Shown here in pieces: positions 47,000 to 58,920 of a DNA stretch of 64,000 nucleotides (the stretch's first letter is position 1; every line of letters starts with the position of its first letter). The stretch is taken from NCBI RefSeq assembly GCF_009727055.1, contig NC_052356.1, forward strand, positions 2,930,524-2,994,523, given 5' to 3'. Below the pieces are notes generated by a model that saw only the letters and a program-made list of their open reading frames with translations, made no database searches and was not told where the DNA came from. The DNA comes from Benincasa hispida (lineage: Eukaryota > Streptophyta > Magnoliopsida > Cucurbitales > Cucurbitaceae). A program made the position numbers and the translations under genes.

Positions 47000-49370
47000 C
47001 TTGTTGATCATTGACACGTAACATCAATCAAGATTCTTCTTGTAGATAGAAAGGGTTTGCCCAAAATAATCAGGACTTCTTGATCTGCTTCATAGTCCAA
47101 GATGATAAAGTTTGCAGGAAAGATGAATTTACCCACTTGGACTAACACATCTTCTATTTTTCCTTCCAGATACGTGATGGATCTGTCTACTAGTTGTAGA
47201 TTGATTGTGGTTAGTCGTGCTTCCCCTATACCCAGTTTCTTGAAAACGGATAAGGGCATAAGATTGATACTGGCCTAGGTCACACAGCACATGACTGGCA
47301 TCAATTTCTCCAATTGAACAGGGAATGGTGAAACTACCAGGGTTCTTCATCTTTCTAGGCATGCTATCTTTAAATAGTGTAGTGCATTCTTGCGTTAATG
47401 CTATCGTTTCAAACTCTCCCAACCTTATCTTCCTTGATAGAATATTGTTCAAAAATTTGACGTAGCTGGGCATCTACTTCAATGCTTCCACAAGAAGGAT
47501 GTTAATGTGCAATTGCTAGCACATCCAAAAATAGCCTGAAACTTCCTTTATCATTCTTTTTCTTCAAATGTTAAGGAAACGGTGGTTTTGGACACATGGC
47601 ATGCGTTACATCGGTTCCTAAAGTTTTCAGAACCGAAGTTATGGTAGAGGCAGATGCTTTACTGTCATTAGCCTGTGTAATTTGCGTTTGAGTGCGTTCC
47701 TTGATTTCCTGTGTTGAAGATGAGTTTTACAGGCCATTGGATGTTTCTGAAGTTTGTTTGTTGTTGGCACTATTTTCATTTGTTTCGTTTGGCTTAGCTT
47801 TTTCTTTTTCCATTATACGATTGGGCAAAGATTCGCCATTTCGCAATGTCACAGCTTGACATTGCTCTTTTCCATTATTCCCAAGTTGCTTAGGAACTTC
47901 TGTATTGCTAGGCAACACTCCATTAGGCTATTTTTCAACTCGGCCACAATCTATCCAACTTGAACTTCTAGGTTTCATATCAATGATGTTTGGCTCTAAA
48001 GCAATGCATCATTCTTTTTCATGTAATCCTATATCAATACTTTTAATGATGATGGTTCAAATGAACTAGCTTGTTGTTGATGCCTATGATGCGTTTGTTG
48101 GTGGTTCTTATTACCTTGGTGAAACCCTAAAGGCATTCCTCTATTTGTTTGTTGTTAATGACCTTCACCATCTGTGATCTGTTGCTATTGATTTCCTCCC
48201 CATAAAAAATTTAGGTGGTTTTTCCATCCCGAATTATAATTGTTCCCATAGGGATCATTGCTTACAAAAATACTGATTACGAATTGTGGGGGTACATGAC
48301 GTACTCATGAAGCTCACCGTATGCTACACAACTTACTGCAGCTACTTGATTCAACGCATTGACTTGGTTAGCTTGGTTGGCCAATGCTCCATTGTTTAGG
48401 GCCATGGTCTGCAACAAGCTAGTCCTAGTTGCAATTTGTGCTGACTATTGAGTGACCGCTTTTATTGCAATTCTTCCAGCAGTTTTCCATTTTTTCATTG
48501 ACTTGGTTCCATAACATTGTCTTCCTACTCATTATTTCTAGAGATCCTGTCCAAAATTGCTTTGGCTTCTGTGTATGTCTTGTCCATTAATCCTCTTGCG
48601 GTGAAGGCATCTACTATTGATTATGAAGAACGATTTAACCCATTGTAGAATAGTTTCATCCGGATGCAGTCCGGTATGCCATTGTGTGGGAAATTTTAGG
48701 AAAACCTTTTAAATTTTTCCCAAGCTTCGCTCACAGTCTTTGTATCTTTTTGTCCAAATGTTACAATGTCGTGTCAACACCTTGCATTCACTGTTGGGGG
48801 AAAGTATTTCTACATAAATGTCTCAACCATTTGTTCTCACATAATGACTTCATTCAGAACGAGTATGCCCACTATCGAGCTTCATCTCGTTGTGAGAAAG
48901 GAAATAGTGATACACAGATCCCTTTAGATGTGATTCCAAGGATCACAAATGTATTGCAAATTTCTATTAAACGTTCCAAGTGTGCATGCCAATCTTCGCC
49001 AACAGTACCTCCAAACTGGCTTGGAGCATTTGTAACATTATAAGTTTCATCTCAAACCTTATTCTTTTGAAAACTAGAGGCATAATGCCCAGGGAGAAAT
49101 CATAGAGATTGGGCGATGCATATTCCTTTATGGACCTATTTCGATCATTGGCCAACAAGATGGGATCATGTTATGCGTCTGCATTTCCTAAGGCATTGAC
49201 TGCAAGGCTAGCATTGACTGCGTTTTCTGGCAGATTCTCATTGTTGTTATTTTGATCTGCCATGTTCCTTTCCATTTGTCTTTGATGCCTATTAGATCTT
49301 GCTCTTCGATGGAAAATTCTTTCAATCTCTAGGTCGTATATTAGCTCTGATACACCCTCGTTGCTCATAT
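47000..49370 (-). pseudogene. Athila-like gag and protease, broken
   Basis: From right to left: an N-terminal frame at 49171-49368 (RRARSNRHQRQMERNMADQ), Gag at 48967-49158 (NDRNRSIKEYASPNLYDFS), degraded Gag to about 48100, a post-Gag frame at 47727-47918 (GNNGKEQCQAVTLRNGESLP) and protease at 47008-47473. The protease reads LCDLG and then shifts frame to [10 protein letters not shown] and [19 protein letters not shown]. Stops and at least three frame changes separate these blocks. Reverse transcriptase and integrase are not present; the element is cut near 47000, next to a copia LTR fragment. Confidence 0.8.
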
Positions 49371-49471
49371 AACATTTGCAAGCTCAAGCTAAACTTGCAA
49401 TACACCTTTGATTGAGAATGTCTCTAAAAATAAAAATAAAAAGAACCATAACAAAAATTAATTAGAAAAAA

Positions 49472-49489
49472 TCCTTGCAACGACACTAA
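49472..49489 (-). other. Degenerate primer binding site
   Basis: On the minus strand AGTGTCGTTGCAAGGA lies just inside the LTR end at 49495. It is a worn form of the TGGCGCCGTTGCCGGGGA site used by Athila-type elements, and matches the positions of the sites at 57218 and 61202. Confidence 0.6.
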
Positions 49490-49494
49490 AAACT

Positions 49495-51157
49495 TGTTGC
49501 TCTCAATCTATAATGAAAGAATGATTATTGTTATTGTTGTTGAATGCTTAGGTTATCTTTAATTAAAAAAATGTTTTCTCTAACCAAGCCCATATATAAC
49601 TTTATTGGAGCATCCTGGTGAGTACCAAGGTCGAACTCAGGGACTTTTATAGCAATTAATTAAATTTGGTCCTATTGATTTTCACAACTATGGTTAATCA
49701 ATTTTTGGTTGAATGTTTAAACTAATGAAGTAAAAAGGCTATCTAATGACTGATGCAAGGAAAGGCAAGATGAAAGATGCGTTGAAGGTGAAAGATAGGT
49801 ATGCGTTGACGATAGAAATTGGTATGCGTTAATGATGGAAAAATGCAACACAAGTATATTAAGCTTGAGTTAAATGTCTAAAAAGTGATGAGTAAAGTAG
49901 GGTTGAGAAAATTCATCAACATCCACACGAATTTGTACATAAGAATCCATTCATGTCTTTAACTTAACAAAGTAAGATACCCACTTCTCAGTGTTTAAGC
50001 CATATTAAACTTATCTCTAAGATGCATGCTTAAGTTAAATAAACAAAAGGTTGTCTTTATTTCTAAAACCACAACTTTTCCTGTTTAATGATTTTCACAA
50101 CCATTTACTCTCTCCAATAGTTAGCTATTTCTCTTTAAATCAATTGATCAGATAGATTCAAGTATTGAAGTTATGTACACATTAAACAAGATGAACTTCT
50201 ACTTATGGAAAGCTCGTTAGAATGTTGATTTATTCTTCCTGGCCCATCAATAACTTAACTACTCATAGTAGAGAAAAGTAAGCATATGGATGGATGAGAG
50301 ATGATGAAGATTATGATTTCTATTAAGGATGAAGTATAAACAAGTTGTCAATGTCTTAATACAAATTCTAAAGAGAACAAGAAAATGGGTGAAAGGAGAT
50401 TGATTAAAGAAATGGAAGTGTCAAGTCGCCGGTCATAACCTTCTGTTTCTATTGGCTATTGTGATCAGCTACTACATTTGTGTTGGGAAATGAATGATGG
50501 ATTTCTCCCCTGTATCTTTTTTCTTCGAGAACTCGAGAATTTCTCGTCTAGAACTTGAAAGAAGAAGAAAGATCGAGCAAAGAATCAACTCGGCAAAAGA
50601 ATTGGGAAGAAGAAGAGCAATCTCACAAAGCCTTCTAAAGTGTGCAAGACTTGAGCTATTTATAGTTTCACTTGATAGTTCCTCAAAGCTCTCTCTAATG
50701 ATTTTCAAACACACTTTATATTAAATTTCATACCCAGCTCCACCGCTTTCCTCATGTCATCAATTCATTGGCTCTACTACATCTCTTTCCCATCAACTAC
50801 CAACTTGCACTTTGATTAGACATATCATCGCCCATACATTTTCATATTTTTATTGCATGTTTCTTTTCAACGCATGGTTCCGCTTTCAGCACATGATTAT
50901 GTTGGTTCGGTCTTCTTATGTGTTTACTATGTCAGCATCATCTTTCTTTGACATGTTTATATTCCATTGTAATCCAAATCCCGCGTTTATAGAGCTTAGA
51001 ATTGTAACATTTAAGGACAAATAGTTTTACAAGTGTTAAACTCAAAGACGATCTTTTTGGCATGATTATATTCTCAAATTAACACACATTTTCACTGAAT
51101 TTTCCTAGTTATTCTAAATAAGAAGCAACAATAAATTTTATTTATATAAGTTATCAG
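49495..51157 (-). repeat. Athila-like 5' LTR
   Basis: Starts TGATAACTTATA on the minus strand at 51157 and ends GAGAGCAACA at 49495, 1663 bp, close to the 1667 and 1690 bp of the related LTRs. A minus-strand TATAAATA lies at 50657-50664, about 490 bp into the LTR. The 3' part carries CCCTGAGTTCGACCTTGG (about 49645). Unlike the related LTRs, its first bases do not form the GAAA-loop hairpin. Confidence 0.8.
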
Positions 51158-53183
51158 CTCACTATGTACCATCGCATATTTTAGAGTGGGAAACAAAAAT
51201 GTGTGCTCTCAAATTCCACTATTTCCTCTTTCTTCTACCTATTCATTCTATTTGCCCAAAAATTCATTCAAAAAGCTTTCTCCACCTTTCTTCTATTTAT
51301 GATTCGTATGGACAATAAGCTATCTCCAATGGTGTAAGATTTACAGTAGTGATGGTCTTCTTACCCAGATGACAAGTGTCTTGTTCTTCGCTGAACTAAG
51401 GCCTTCGATAGCTTCACGAGAACAACGACAACCAACAACACCATACAATTCTGCAACAACTTGCTTCAGCAAACCCATACAAGACCACCACATCCTATTG
51501 AGTGGGATGTGATTTGACAACAAATGTTGCCACCACAAGTTGTTGAGCTTTGGACAAAATATTAGAAGGGCAACTGTCCCGCGTTGGAAAAGTTCAAGAA
51601 AGTGATGGGCTCCAAGCACTATACAAGGAGCCTATGCTTTTAGTTTCAACTCATCCCAATTTGTAGCACTTTAAGCTTGGTATACTAGATCAGTTGTGTG
51701 AGTGGTATGATGTTTTAAGAGTAGTCGAGAAGAACTATTCTATGTGATTGTAATCATTTTTCGCTCACTTGCTTTCCTAACACGAATGAGGGGTAAACAC
51801 CAACATCTAACCCTGTTGCTCAAAATGTTTGCTTTTCACTTTTTCCCAGTTTCTAATCTTTTTGGACTGCCTTTCAGATTGATGAAAATTTCTTGCTCCT
51901 ACCTTTTTTATATCCAATCAAAATCCCTAGTTGTTGCTTAAGGGTGGGTTTGGTTTAACTTTTCAAGTGTTTAATTTTGAAAATAAGTCATTTTTAAAAA
52001 AAAAAAAAAAAAGAAATGTGTGGCAACCACTCGAAATAGATTTTGGAACATTTTCAAAGTGTATTTTAAACGATTTTTATCAAAAGAGTTTAAATAAAAA
52101 TAACTTTTTTTTAAAAAAAAAATTCTGTAGTCAATCCAAACAGGCCCCAAGTTATTCTACTCAATGAAAACTTGATCCTTAATTAGTCTTTGATTTGGGG
52201 TGAAAATTATTGCTATCTTTTCTTCCTTGCCAAACCTATATAGGGTAAAACTCAAAACCAATCTTTCTTATTCTACAATTGTTTCTATTCTTTAGAGGGT
52301 AAACAAAAAATAAGCTCTTTTATTCATTTTATTTCTTTCTTTCCAGACTTGTAAAGATAAACTTAAAATCAAACCCAAATGTTCATTTTCTTTACTTTTT
52401 TGTTGTATGCTCTTATTCACCAAATCTATGAAGAGTAAGCTTAAAATAAAACTCAATTGTGTTTATTTGTTTTTAATGTTTTCTTAATTCTTAATGGGTT
52501 AGGTGGGTTTGGTAGAAAATGAGAAGTGTAGAGCTCGTTTGATAATGTTCTCGTTTTTTACTTCAAGAAATTAACCATTTTTTTATGCCAAAAATCGTCG
52601 GCATAGACTCCAAAATGTGTCGGAAAGGCTCTTCTAATGGTTAACAAGGTGTCGGGAGTTTGGTTGGGATAACTCCAATGGTTAACAAGGTATCGAGAAT
52701 GCTTATCTCCCAGTGATGATACTACATCGTTGGTGGATAAGGTATCTCTCGACAATAAACCCACACCGTGGGGAGATACCAACACCAAGGCGTCCACTTT
52801 TGATTTGAGTTCTCTCTCGATGCTTCGTTGGTAACTATAGGATCTTCCAATGGTTGTTGTAGCATCGAGAGATCTGTATTTCAAAATAGAAATAAATTTC
52901 CCTATAGACCTTCCAGAGATCCATCGAGAAATCTACTATCTGTTTGACGGTTTGTTTTCCGTCGGGAGTTTGGTTACCATTTTTTTCTTTATTTTGTATT
53001 ATTTTAGTTATGGTCTCAAAACCTAATATTTTAACACAAAAAAATGACATGACATTATATTGAAGTCAACCAATAATTGTTCATAATATTGTTTTTTCAT
53101 AACATTAAAGTCATCCCTACTAAAAAAAATAAGGCTTACATAAATAGTTAAAAAAAAAAAACACAAGTATTCCACAAATACAT
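51158..53183. other. Intergenic, repeats but no recognised gene
   Basis: No supported gene. The minus-strand frame at 51341-51619 has no family motif I know. A MITE-like element is at 51942-52148. From 52560 to 52960 phrases such as GTCGGGAGTTTGGTT, ATGGTTAACAAGGT and GCATCGAGAGA recur, which recalls the subterminal repeats of CACTA elements, but I see no CACTA end. Poly-A tracts lie at about 51996-52012 and 53150-53160. Confidence 0.45.
51942..52148. repeat. MITE-like element
   Basis: Left end GGGTGGGTTTGGTTTAAC and right end AATCCAAACAGGCCCC are inverted matches. Interior: AAATAAGTCATTTTT, a poly-A tract and AAATAACTTTTTTTT. No clear target duplication and no coding potential. Confidence 0.6.
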
Positions 53184-53995
53184 TGTTGGGTTGTATGTCC
53201 TAAACCTCGCAGTTTGTAAAGTTAAACATATTCTATTCTCAATAAAGATATTATCCAATATTACATCAATAAAGTTGTTATTGAATCTATAAATTGCATT
53301 TATAAAGTCTACATCCAATAAACTAAGATCCATGACTATTATTTGAATACTTGAACTAAAATAACTAAAAGATCTTTTTTTCTGGAAAAGGTCTTAGAGC
53401 CAAAGAATCCTTAAAGCTGGTACATTCAGACCTATGTGGTCCGATAAATGTTAAAACTAGAAGAGAGTATGAATATTTCATCTGTTTCGTTGATGATTAT
53501 TCTAGATATTGACATATTTACCTAATACATCATAAGTCCGATATACTTGAAAAGTTCAAGGAATATAAGGTAGAGGTTGAAAACCACTTAGGTAAAAAGT
53601 TTAAAACACTTCGATCAAATCGAGGTGGTAAGTATATGGACTTGAAATTCCAAGACTATTTGATAGAACATGGAATTCAATCATAACTCACAGCACCTGG
53701 CACACCACAACAAAATAGTGTGGTAGAAAGGATAAATAGAACCTTGTTAGACATGGTTTATTCTATGATGAGTTATGCCCAGTTGCCAAATTCTTTTTGG
53801 GGTCACGCAGTTCAGACTGCAGTATATATTTTGAACATGGTTCCCTCGAAAAGTGTTTCTGAAACACCTTACAAGTTCTGGAGAGGACGTAAAGGTAGTT
53901 TACATCACTTCAGGATATGGAGATGCCCAGCACACGTGTTGGTGCAAAATCCTAATAAAATGGAATTTAAGAATGCTTCAGTGGGAGATTAATAG
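53184..53995 (+). pseudogene. Copia scrap: LTR start joined to integrase
   Basis: An LTR beginning (TGTTGGGTTGTATGTCC, 53184 to about 53370) is joined directly to the integrase core. Reading across frames and two stops: LKLVHSDLCGP, EYEYFICFVDDYSRY, KTLRSNRGGKY, APGTPQQNSVVERINRTLLD, FWGHAVQTAVYILNMVPSKS and HHFRIWRCPAH. The second catalytic Asp is Asn (RSNRGG in place of RSDRGG); the Glu of VVERINR is kept. The longest frame is 53720-53992, and an Athila-like LTR starts at 53996. It cannot code for a working integrase. Confidence 0.85.
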
Positions 53996-53997
53996 TG

Positions 53998-54021
53998 ATA
54001 ACTTGTAGAAATACAAGTTAT
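53998..54021. other. Perfect hairpin at the LTR start
   Basis: ATAACTTGTA, loop GAAA, TACAAGTTAT: a 10-bp perfect stem with a GNRA-type loop, two bases inside the LTR end. The same 24 bases occur at 55729-55752. Confidence 0.9.
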
Positions 54022-54192
54022 TTATACCGTTTTATTTAGATTATGCGGCAAAAAGAAGGAAAAGTTGCGTCGACCGTATAGAAATTGGCTTAGAAACGCA
54101 AAAATTGTAAAGTGTCGTAAGCACACCCGCTAACCCCATTGCGATGACAAAATGGAATGTCCAAGTCTTTGTTTTGTAGGAAACAGGTCACC

Positions 54193-54410
54193 GCATGCGA
54201 TAGTCGCTTGAGGATAAAAATGAACAACGCATTATCACTGCATGCGACAATCAATCAAGAACGAAAAAGAACAATGCAATTGCAGCGCATGCGTTGATCG
54301 ATCATGGACTCAAACGATCAACGCATTTCCACCGCATGCGGCAATCGATAAAAGACCAAAACAATTACACTGTATGTGGCGATCGATCATAGATGAAAAG
54401 AGCGACGCAT
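54193..54410. repeat. 47-bp repeat array in LTR U3
   Basis: GCATGCG starts at 54193, 54240, 54287 and 54334, exact 47-bp steps; a fifth, worn unit (GTATGTG) follows at 54372. Each unit has a second palindromic word of the ATCGATC type about 10 bp on, and an ACGCAT or TGCA word. The array ends about 150 bp before the TATA box. Confidence 0.85.
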
Positions 54411-54556
54411 TCGCAATGGCTTCTAAAATTGTACAGCTTTTCTGTTGTACGATTCTAACGAATTAAATGTAGAGCAAAGCGGACGTTTCCACTAAGCCAT
54501 GGTAGGAAAAATAAGCTTTTCAGGGTGGGACCACTGATGCAGAAGGTGCCAAGGTC

Positions 54557-54564
54557 TATAAATA
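54557..54564 (+). promoter_or_regulatory. TATA box of the LTR at 53996
   Basis: TATAAATA in the context GGTCTATAAATAGCTAC. The equivalent box is found in all the Athila-like LTRs of this window: 56149-56156 and 60037-60044 (plus), 33232-33239 and 50657-50664 (minus). Confidence 0.7.
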
Positions 54565-55726
54565 GCTACATCAAATTCAAAGAAAGGAGGCTGGTCTGAA
54601 GAGACAACTTAGAGAAAATCTGGGGAGAAAGACGAGACAAGGCCGAAAGGTAAGTCTCTAGAGCAAGAAATTCATTCCCATTCCCGAAGAAGAAGCTCTG
54701 TGCAAAAGGTCACTTCTACCTGGAAAACAAGCCTGAGAGGGAAGTTCTCCACTCCATTCCTACCACACGCCGGCAAGCAAATCGTCTCCGATCAGGATCC
54801 GTGTCAAGACATTGACACTCTTTCCGTATTTGTTCTCATTTTCTATTCATCTACTGTGTTCATCTCTAATCTTTCATTCATTGTCTGTAACAAACGCTTA
54901 TCTTTAGATTTCAATGTCATTATCATATTCATCATCATCTCTTTTTCTTCACCATACATTCATCATCCATTTCTTTCACCATGTGTAACTAATCCCCCGG
55001 GGTAAAGGGGAAGGTTTAAGCGAGTAAGTTAATCCTTGTTGAAGAAATTAGCTAAGTTTAGCTAACGCATGCTCGACGGCATCTTCACCTGTGAGAGCAG
55101 AAGTGAAGATGTCATTCCGCCTCTCGAAAGAAGGTTGGAAGAATGTGTTAACTAAAGCGAGAAGAATTTCCAGAGATGGAAACAACCTTGCGTTCACCAC
55201 GTTCATCACTGTTTCACCATAGACATATGGGAACGCGACTGATCACTGAAAGGTGTAAGCCAAGGGAAAGCAGAACCTTAGTTGCGTCCTCAACAAAGAT
55301 TGACGAACTTACGATGTCCTTTCCCTCAACCCATTCTCTTTCTGACACACTTCACAAGACTTGCCACCACATTTATCAGATACTTTTGTACATCTTCACA
55401 GCCAGTCCTCACTTTATATATTTAATTGTTTATTCATTTATTTGATACCGCAATTTACTTATCACCGCATTTTATTATCGCACTTTATTTATCATCGCAT
55501 TTTATTTCATTATCGCATTTTACTTATTATTGCATTTTACTTTTTAAATCCAATTCATTATTCTTTTTGTTTACGGTCGCATATACCACATCAGTATCGC
55601 ATTACTCATCGCAATCCCCGTGTTTGACCTCAGATCACTCTGAGAAACTTGCGTTGGAATTATACTTGGTTCCAGCGTAAGAAAACTTGTGACACGCGCA
55701 TACTACACGAACGCATACTACGAAAG

Positions 55727-57211
55727 TAATAACTTGTAGAAATACAAGTTATTGTGGCTCAAAAGTTGGAACAATTAGGGTCTTTAATGATAAAATCTCA
55801 TCATTTTTAGAGAAAACGCATGGAATTTCTCGAACACTATCAAACTCATGCAAAAGAATGTTTATTGCTAAAATATTGCGGCACTAACGCATGATATTGC
55901 AGAATCTCAACAAAAGGCTAACGCATGATTAAGAAAAGTGTCGCAGGCAAAGTCTTAACGCATGGGGCATGCGTCGAAGGGATTCAACGCAAGGAAGATT
56001 CATTGATTCAGGCTGTTTGTGTCAAATCACCACTTGCAAGCATGGACACCTACAGCGGGCGGTGTCTGAAAAGCATTTGAGTGTCAGGTGGCTGACCAGG
56101 GTATGGAATTTAATGCTGCCCATCATCAAGTTGGAGAAGACCGACGCCTATAAATAGAATAAATCCCACCAGATGAAAGAGTTTGGAATTTAGTTCTCAG
56201 ATCATAAGCTTAGTCTTAGTTTAGAATCTTAGATCTTTAAAGCTATGCTGTGGTGCCGAGAAGAACAAGAGGGAAGAGAACCACCACCATCGTCGATTAA
56301 GGAGTGGAGGAAGCTGAGCTCGAGAGAGACATTTCTTCCAATTCTTCCACAAGTGGTTGTACATGACTAGAATTGAGCCAAAGAGGACAACTCTGCGGCT
56401 TGACTCCTTTCATTTCATCTTACTTATCGCTTTCATCTTCTCATTTGATTAAGTATTGGTTTTTTAAAGACAATCAGTTTCTTTATAAATTCTCATATTT
56501 GATCTATCATACTTTGCCACTGTTCATTTCTTGTTTATGTTGGATGCGTCTATAACTTCATGCAAAATTCCATTTCGAATGCTTAAGCCAACTAAATCAA
56601 ATGGTAAAAGCATCTTTAGCTTAAACTATTCGAGAGAATAAGTAAGCCAACATCAAGTTAGAAACGCTTAGTACATCTAGAGATAGACGCACTGGTGCTT
56701 TATTGCATCCTGTGTTTGACACATACATCCTAGAGATAGGTATTGTATGATATTCGCATTGAGAAGTGTCGAATAGAGTCTAACGCATAAACGGAGATAA
56801 ACAAGTCATCTCATTCGCATCACATTCTTGTTTGTGTAATCCAACTTAGATCGACGCATATCATTTACATTAAACTCCATTTTCACACGACTCATCATTC
56901 TCTACTCGACCCTTTTGTATTTTCTTGCACACACACACAACAGCTTAGTGTAAATAACTCATTTCTACATACACTTAGGATATCTTTACAACAATTACAA
57001 CGCAAGGTCTGCGTTAACTTTAATCTGAATCCCTGAGTTCGATTGCCACTGGACATACCAGGAACCTAGTTGGACATACCAGGAACGTCATGCGTCCTGT
57101 TGCACATACTAACGCATCATAAACGCATCAACGCATCATTCATAATTACACTTATTTTTCCAATTATTTATACGATACACTACTAAGCTCGAATCACAAA
57201 ATCAACGAACA
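55727..57211 (+). repeat. Athila-like 5' LTR
   Basis: Starts TAATAACTTGTAGAAATACA (the expected TG has become TA) and ends CAACGAACA just before the primer site, 1485 bp. TATAAATA at 56149-56156. The U3 repeats AACGCATG at 55815, 55886, 55920 and 55957. Near the 3' end there is a variant of the CCCTGAGTTCGATTGCCACTGG phrase and three ACGCATCA words in a row (57107-57140). Confidence 0.8.
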
Positions 57212-57217
57212 ATTTTT

Positions 57218-57235
57218 TGGCACCGTTGTCGGGGA
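57218..57235 (+). other. Primer binding site
   Basis: TGGCACCGTTGTCGGGGA, two changes from the TGGCGCCGTTGCCGGGGA site of Athila-type elements, six bases after the LTR end. Confidence 0.8.
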
Positions 57236-57465
57236 TTCAACAAAAAAACTAACCAGAAATTTTGCTTGTATCTTTTGTAGGAAAACATCAGCTGGGGGAG
57301 TATTACGAGCTAATCCGAAGCTTGTAAACGTTTATGAGCAGGGAGAGCACTCCTAAACTTGTATATGACCCCGAAGTTTGAAAGGACCTTCCGACGAAGA
57401 AATCGATCTAATCGTCGCCGTAGGTTAAGGCAACAACTGCTAGACAACAAACCAGGTAACAACAA

Positions 57466-58920
57466 ATGGCAGACGAACAAGCGAATCAAAACTTAGCTCA
57501 ACAGCTAGCCCACGCTGCGCAAAATCCTATCATAATGGCAAACAGTAGTATGCGTCCCATGCGGAAGTATGCGTCTCCTGGGTTGTATGATTTCTCACCA
57601 AGGATCATATACCCAACGCCAGATGGGACAAGATTTGAGATGAAATCTGTGATGTTACAAATGCTCCAAACAGCTGGACAATTTGGGGGTGCTCGGGGAG
57701 AAGGCCCTCACGCCCACATGAAACGTTTCCTGGAGACGTGCAACTCATTTGTGATTCCTGGAATCACCCCATAAGCTATCAGGCTATCTTTATTCCCATA
57801 TTCTCTGTGTGACGATGCAAAACAATGGGTAAGTTCTTTGGAGCCTGGTGAGATCACAACCTGGGAAAAGTTGGTGAGAAATTCATGCAGAAATACTTCC
57901 CACCCACCACCAACGCAAGGAGGCGGAGAGAGATCATGAACTTCGAGCAGGAAGAATTTGAAACCTTGAGTGCCGCATGGAAGCGCTTCAAAGGATTAGT
58001 CAAGAATTTCCCCAATCATGAATTACCGTTAACCATCCAAATGGAGACTTCCTATGGCGGATTAAACAGAGCATCTCAAATGGCAGCCGACGCAGCTGCA
58101 ACTGGCGGTATCATGGACAAATCTTATACTGAAGCTAAGGAAATATTGGACCGCATAGCCAAGCATAATATGGAAATAGTGGATGACACTTACGACGCAA
58201 AAGCAGAAAGAAAGAGGCGACCTCAGAATGTGAATTCTATTGACTCTAATGCAATAGCCACGCTCTCTCGCACAAGTGGCTACTTATGACAAACCTTTTG
58301 CAGAATATGTCATTAGGGAACGCATCAAACTCGCAAAAGGTAAATCAGGTAGAAACATTCGTACAACCCATGGTTAGCTGTGTGGGCTGTGGAGATCCCC
58401 ATTCCTACTCTGATTGCCCACAAAATCCGCAATTGGTATGCTTTATTAAAAATAACCCATTCTCAAACACATATAATCCCGGCTGGAGGAACCATCCAAA
58501 TTTCTCTTGGCCAGGTAATCAACAGGAGCCACACCACTCAGGAGTAAACCCGCAGCAGAGGCAACGATCGCCGCCTGAATTCCAACCAACACAGTAGCCG
58601 CACCAACAATAGAGGAGGTCATGCATCGAGTTCAACATCTATGCTTGAAAACCTCTTAAAGGAGTATATCGCCTAGAACGACGCATTGCTAAAAAGCCAG
58701 GCATCTTCCATCAGTTTGGAGATACAAGTGGGGCAGATTGCAAGTGAGTTGAAGAATCAGCAGCTTAGAGTCTTGCCCAGCAGCTCGGAAACCCCAGGGA
58801 ATACCAAATGAGCAGTAGAGTTGATGCGGGAGGATGGCACAAATACGTTCAAGGCAAATGAGCAAGGAGTGAAGCCCTACTTTGAAGATGGTGTAGAACG
58901 ACAAAAGTCATCCCTCGTAT
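57466..58920 (+). pseudogene. Athila-like gag, broken
   Basis: Starts MADEQANQNLAQQLAHAAQN. Gag landmarks follow in order: YASPGLYDFSP, FEMKSVMLQMLQTAGQFGG, AHMKRFLETCNSF, a TAA stop after GITP, SLFPYSLCDDAKQW, a frameshift near 57870, KYFPPTTNARRRREIMNFEQ, MAADAAATGGIMDKSYTEAK, a stop after about 58289, the zinc knuckle CVGCGDPHSYSDC and NNPFSNTYNPGWRNHPNF. Past two further stops a remnant SSISLEIQVGQIASELKN is readable to about 58770. There is no protease, reverse transcriptase or integrase, so this copy ended as gag only. It shares most of its Gag with the copy at 61366. Confidence 0.88.

Larger units (their letters stand above)
53996..55726 (+). repeat. Athila-like LTR with a 47-bp repeat array
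   Basis: Starts TGATAACTTGTAGAAATACA. A five-unit repeat occupies about 54193-54410 and a TATAAATA box lies at 54557-54564, about 560 bp into the LTR. The 3' region is full of CGCATTTTA and TTATCGCA words (55440-55600). The right end is set only by the start of the next LTR at 55727, so it may be off by a few bases. No internal region follows, so it is a lone LTR or part of a tandem LTR arrangement. Confidence 0.75.

Noticed and set aside
51341..51619. Minus-strand frame of 92 codons
   Set aside because: No known domain, no splice context, and no support from its neighbours.
52558..52884. Minus-strand frame of 108 codons
   Set aside because: It passes through recurring phrases (GTCGGGAGTTTGG, ATGGTTAACAAGG) typical of a non-coding repeat; no family match.
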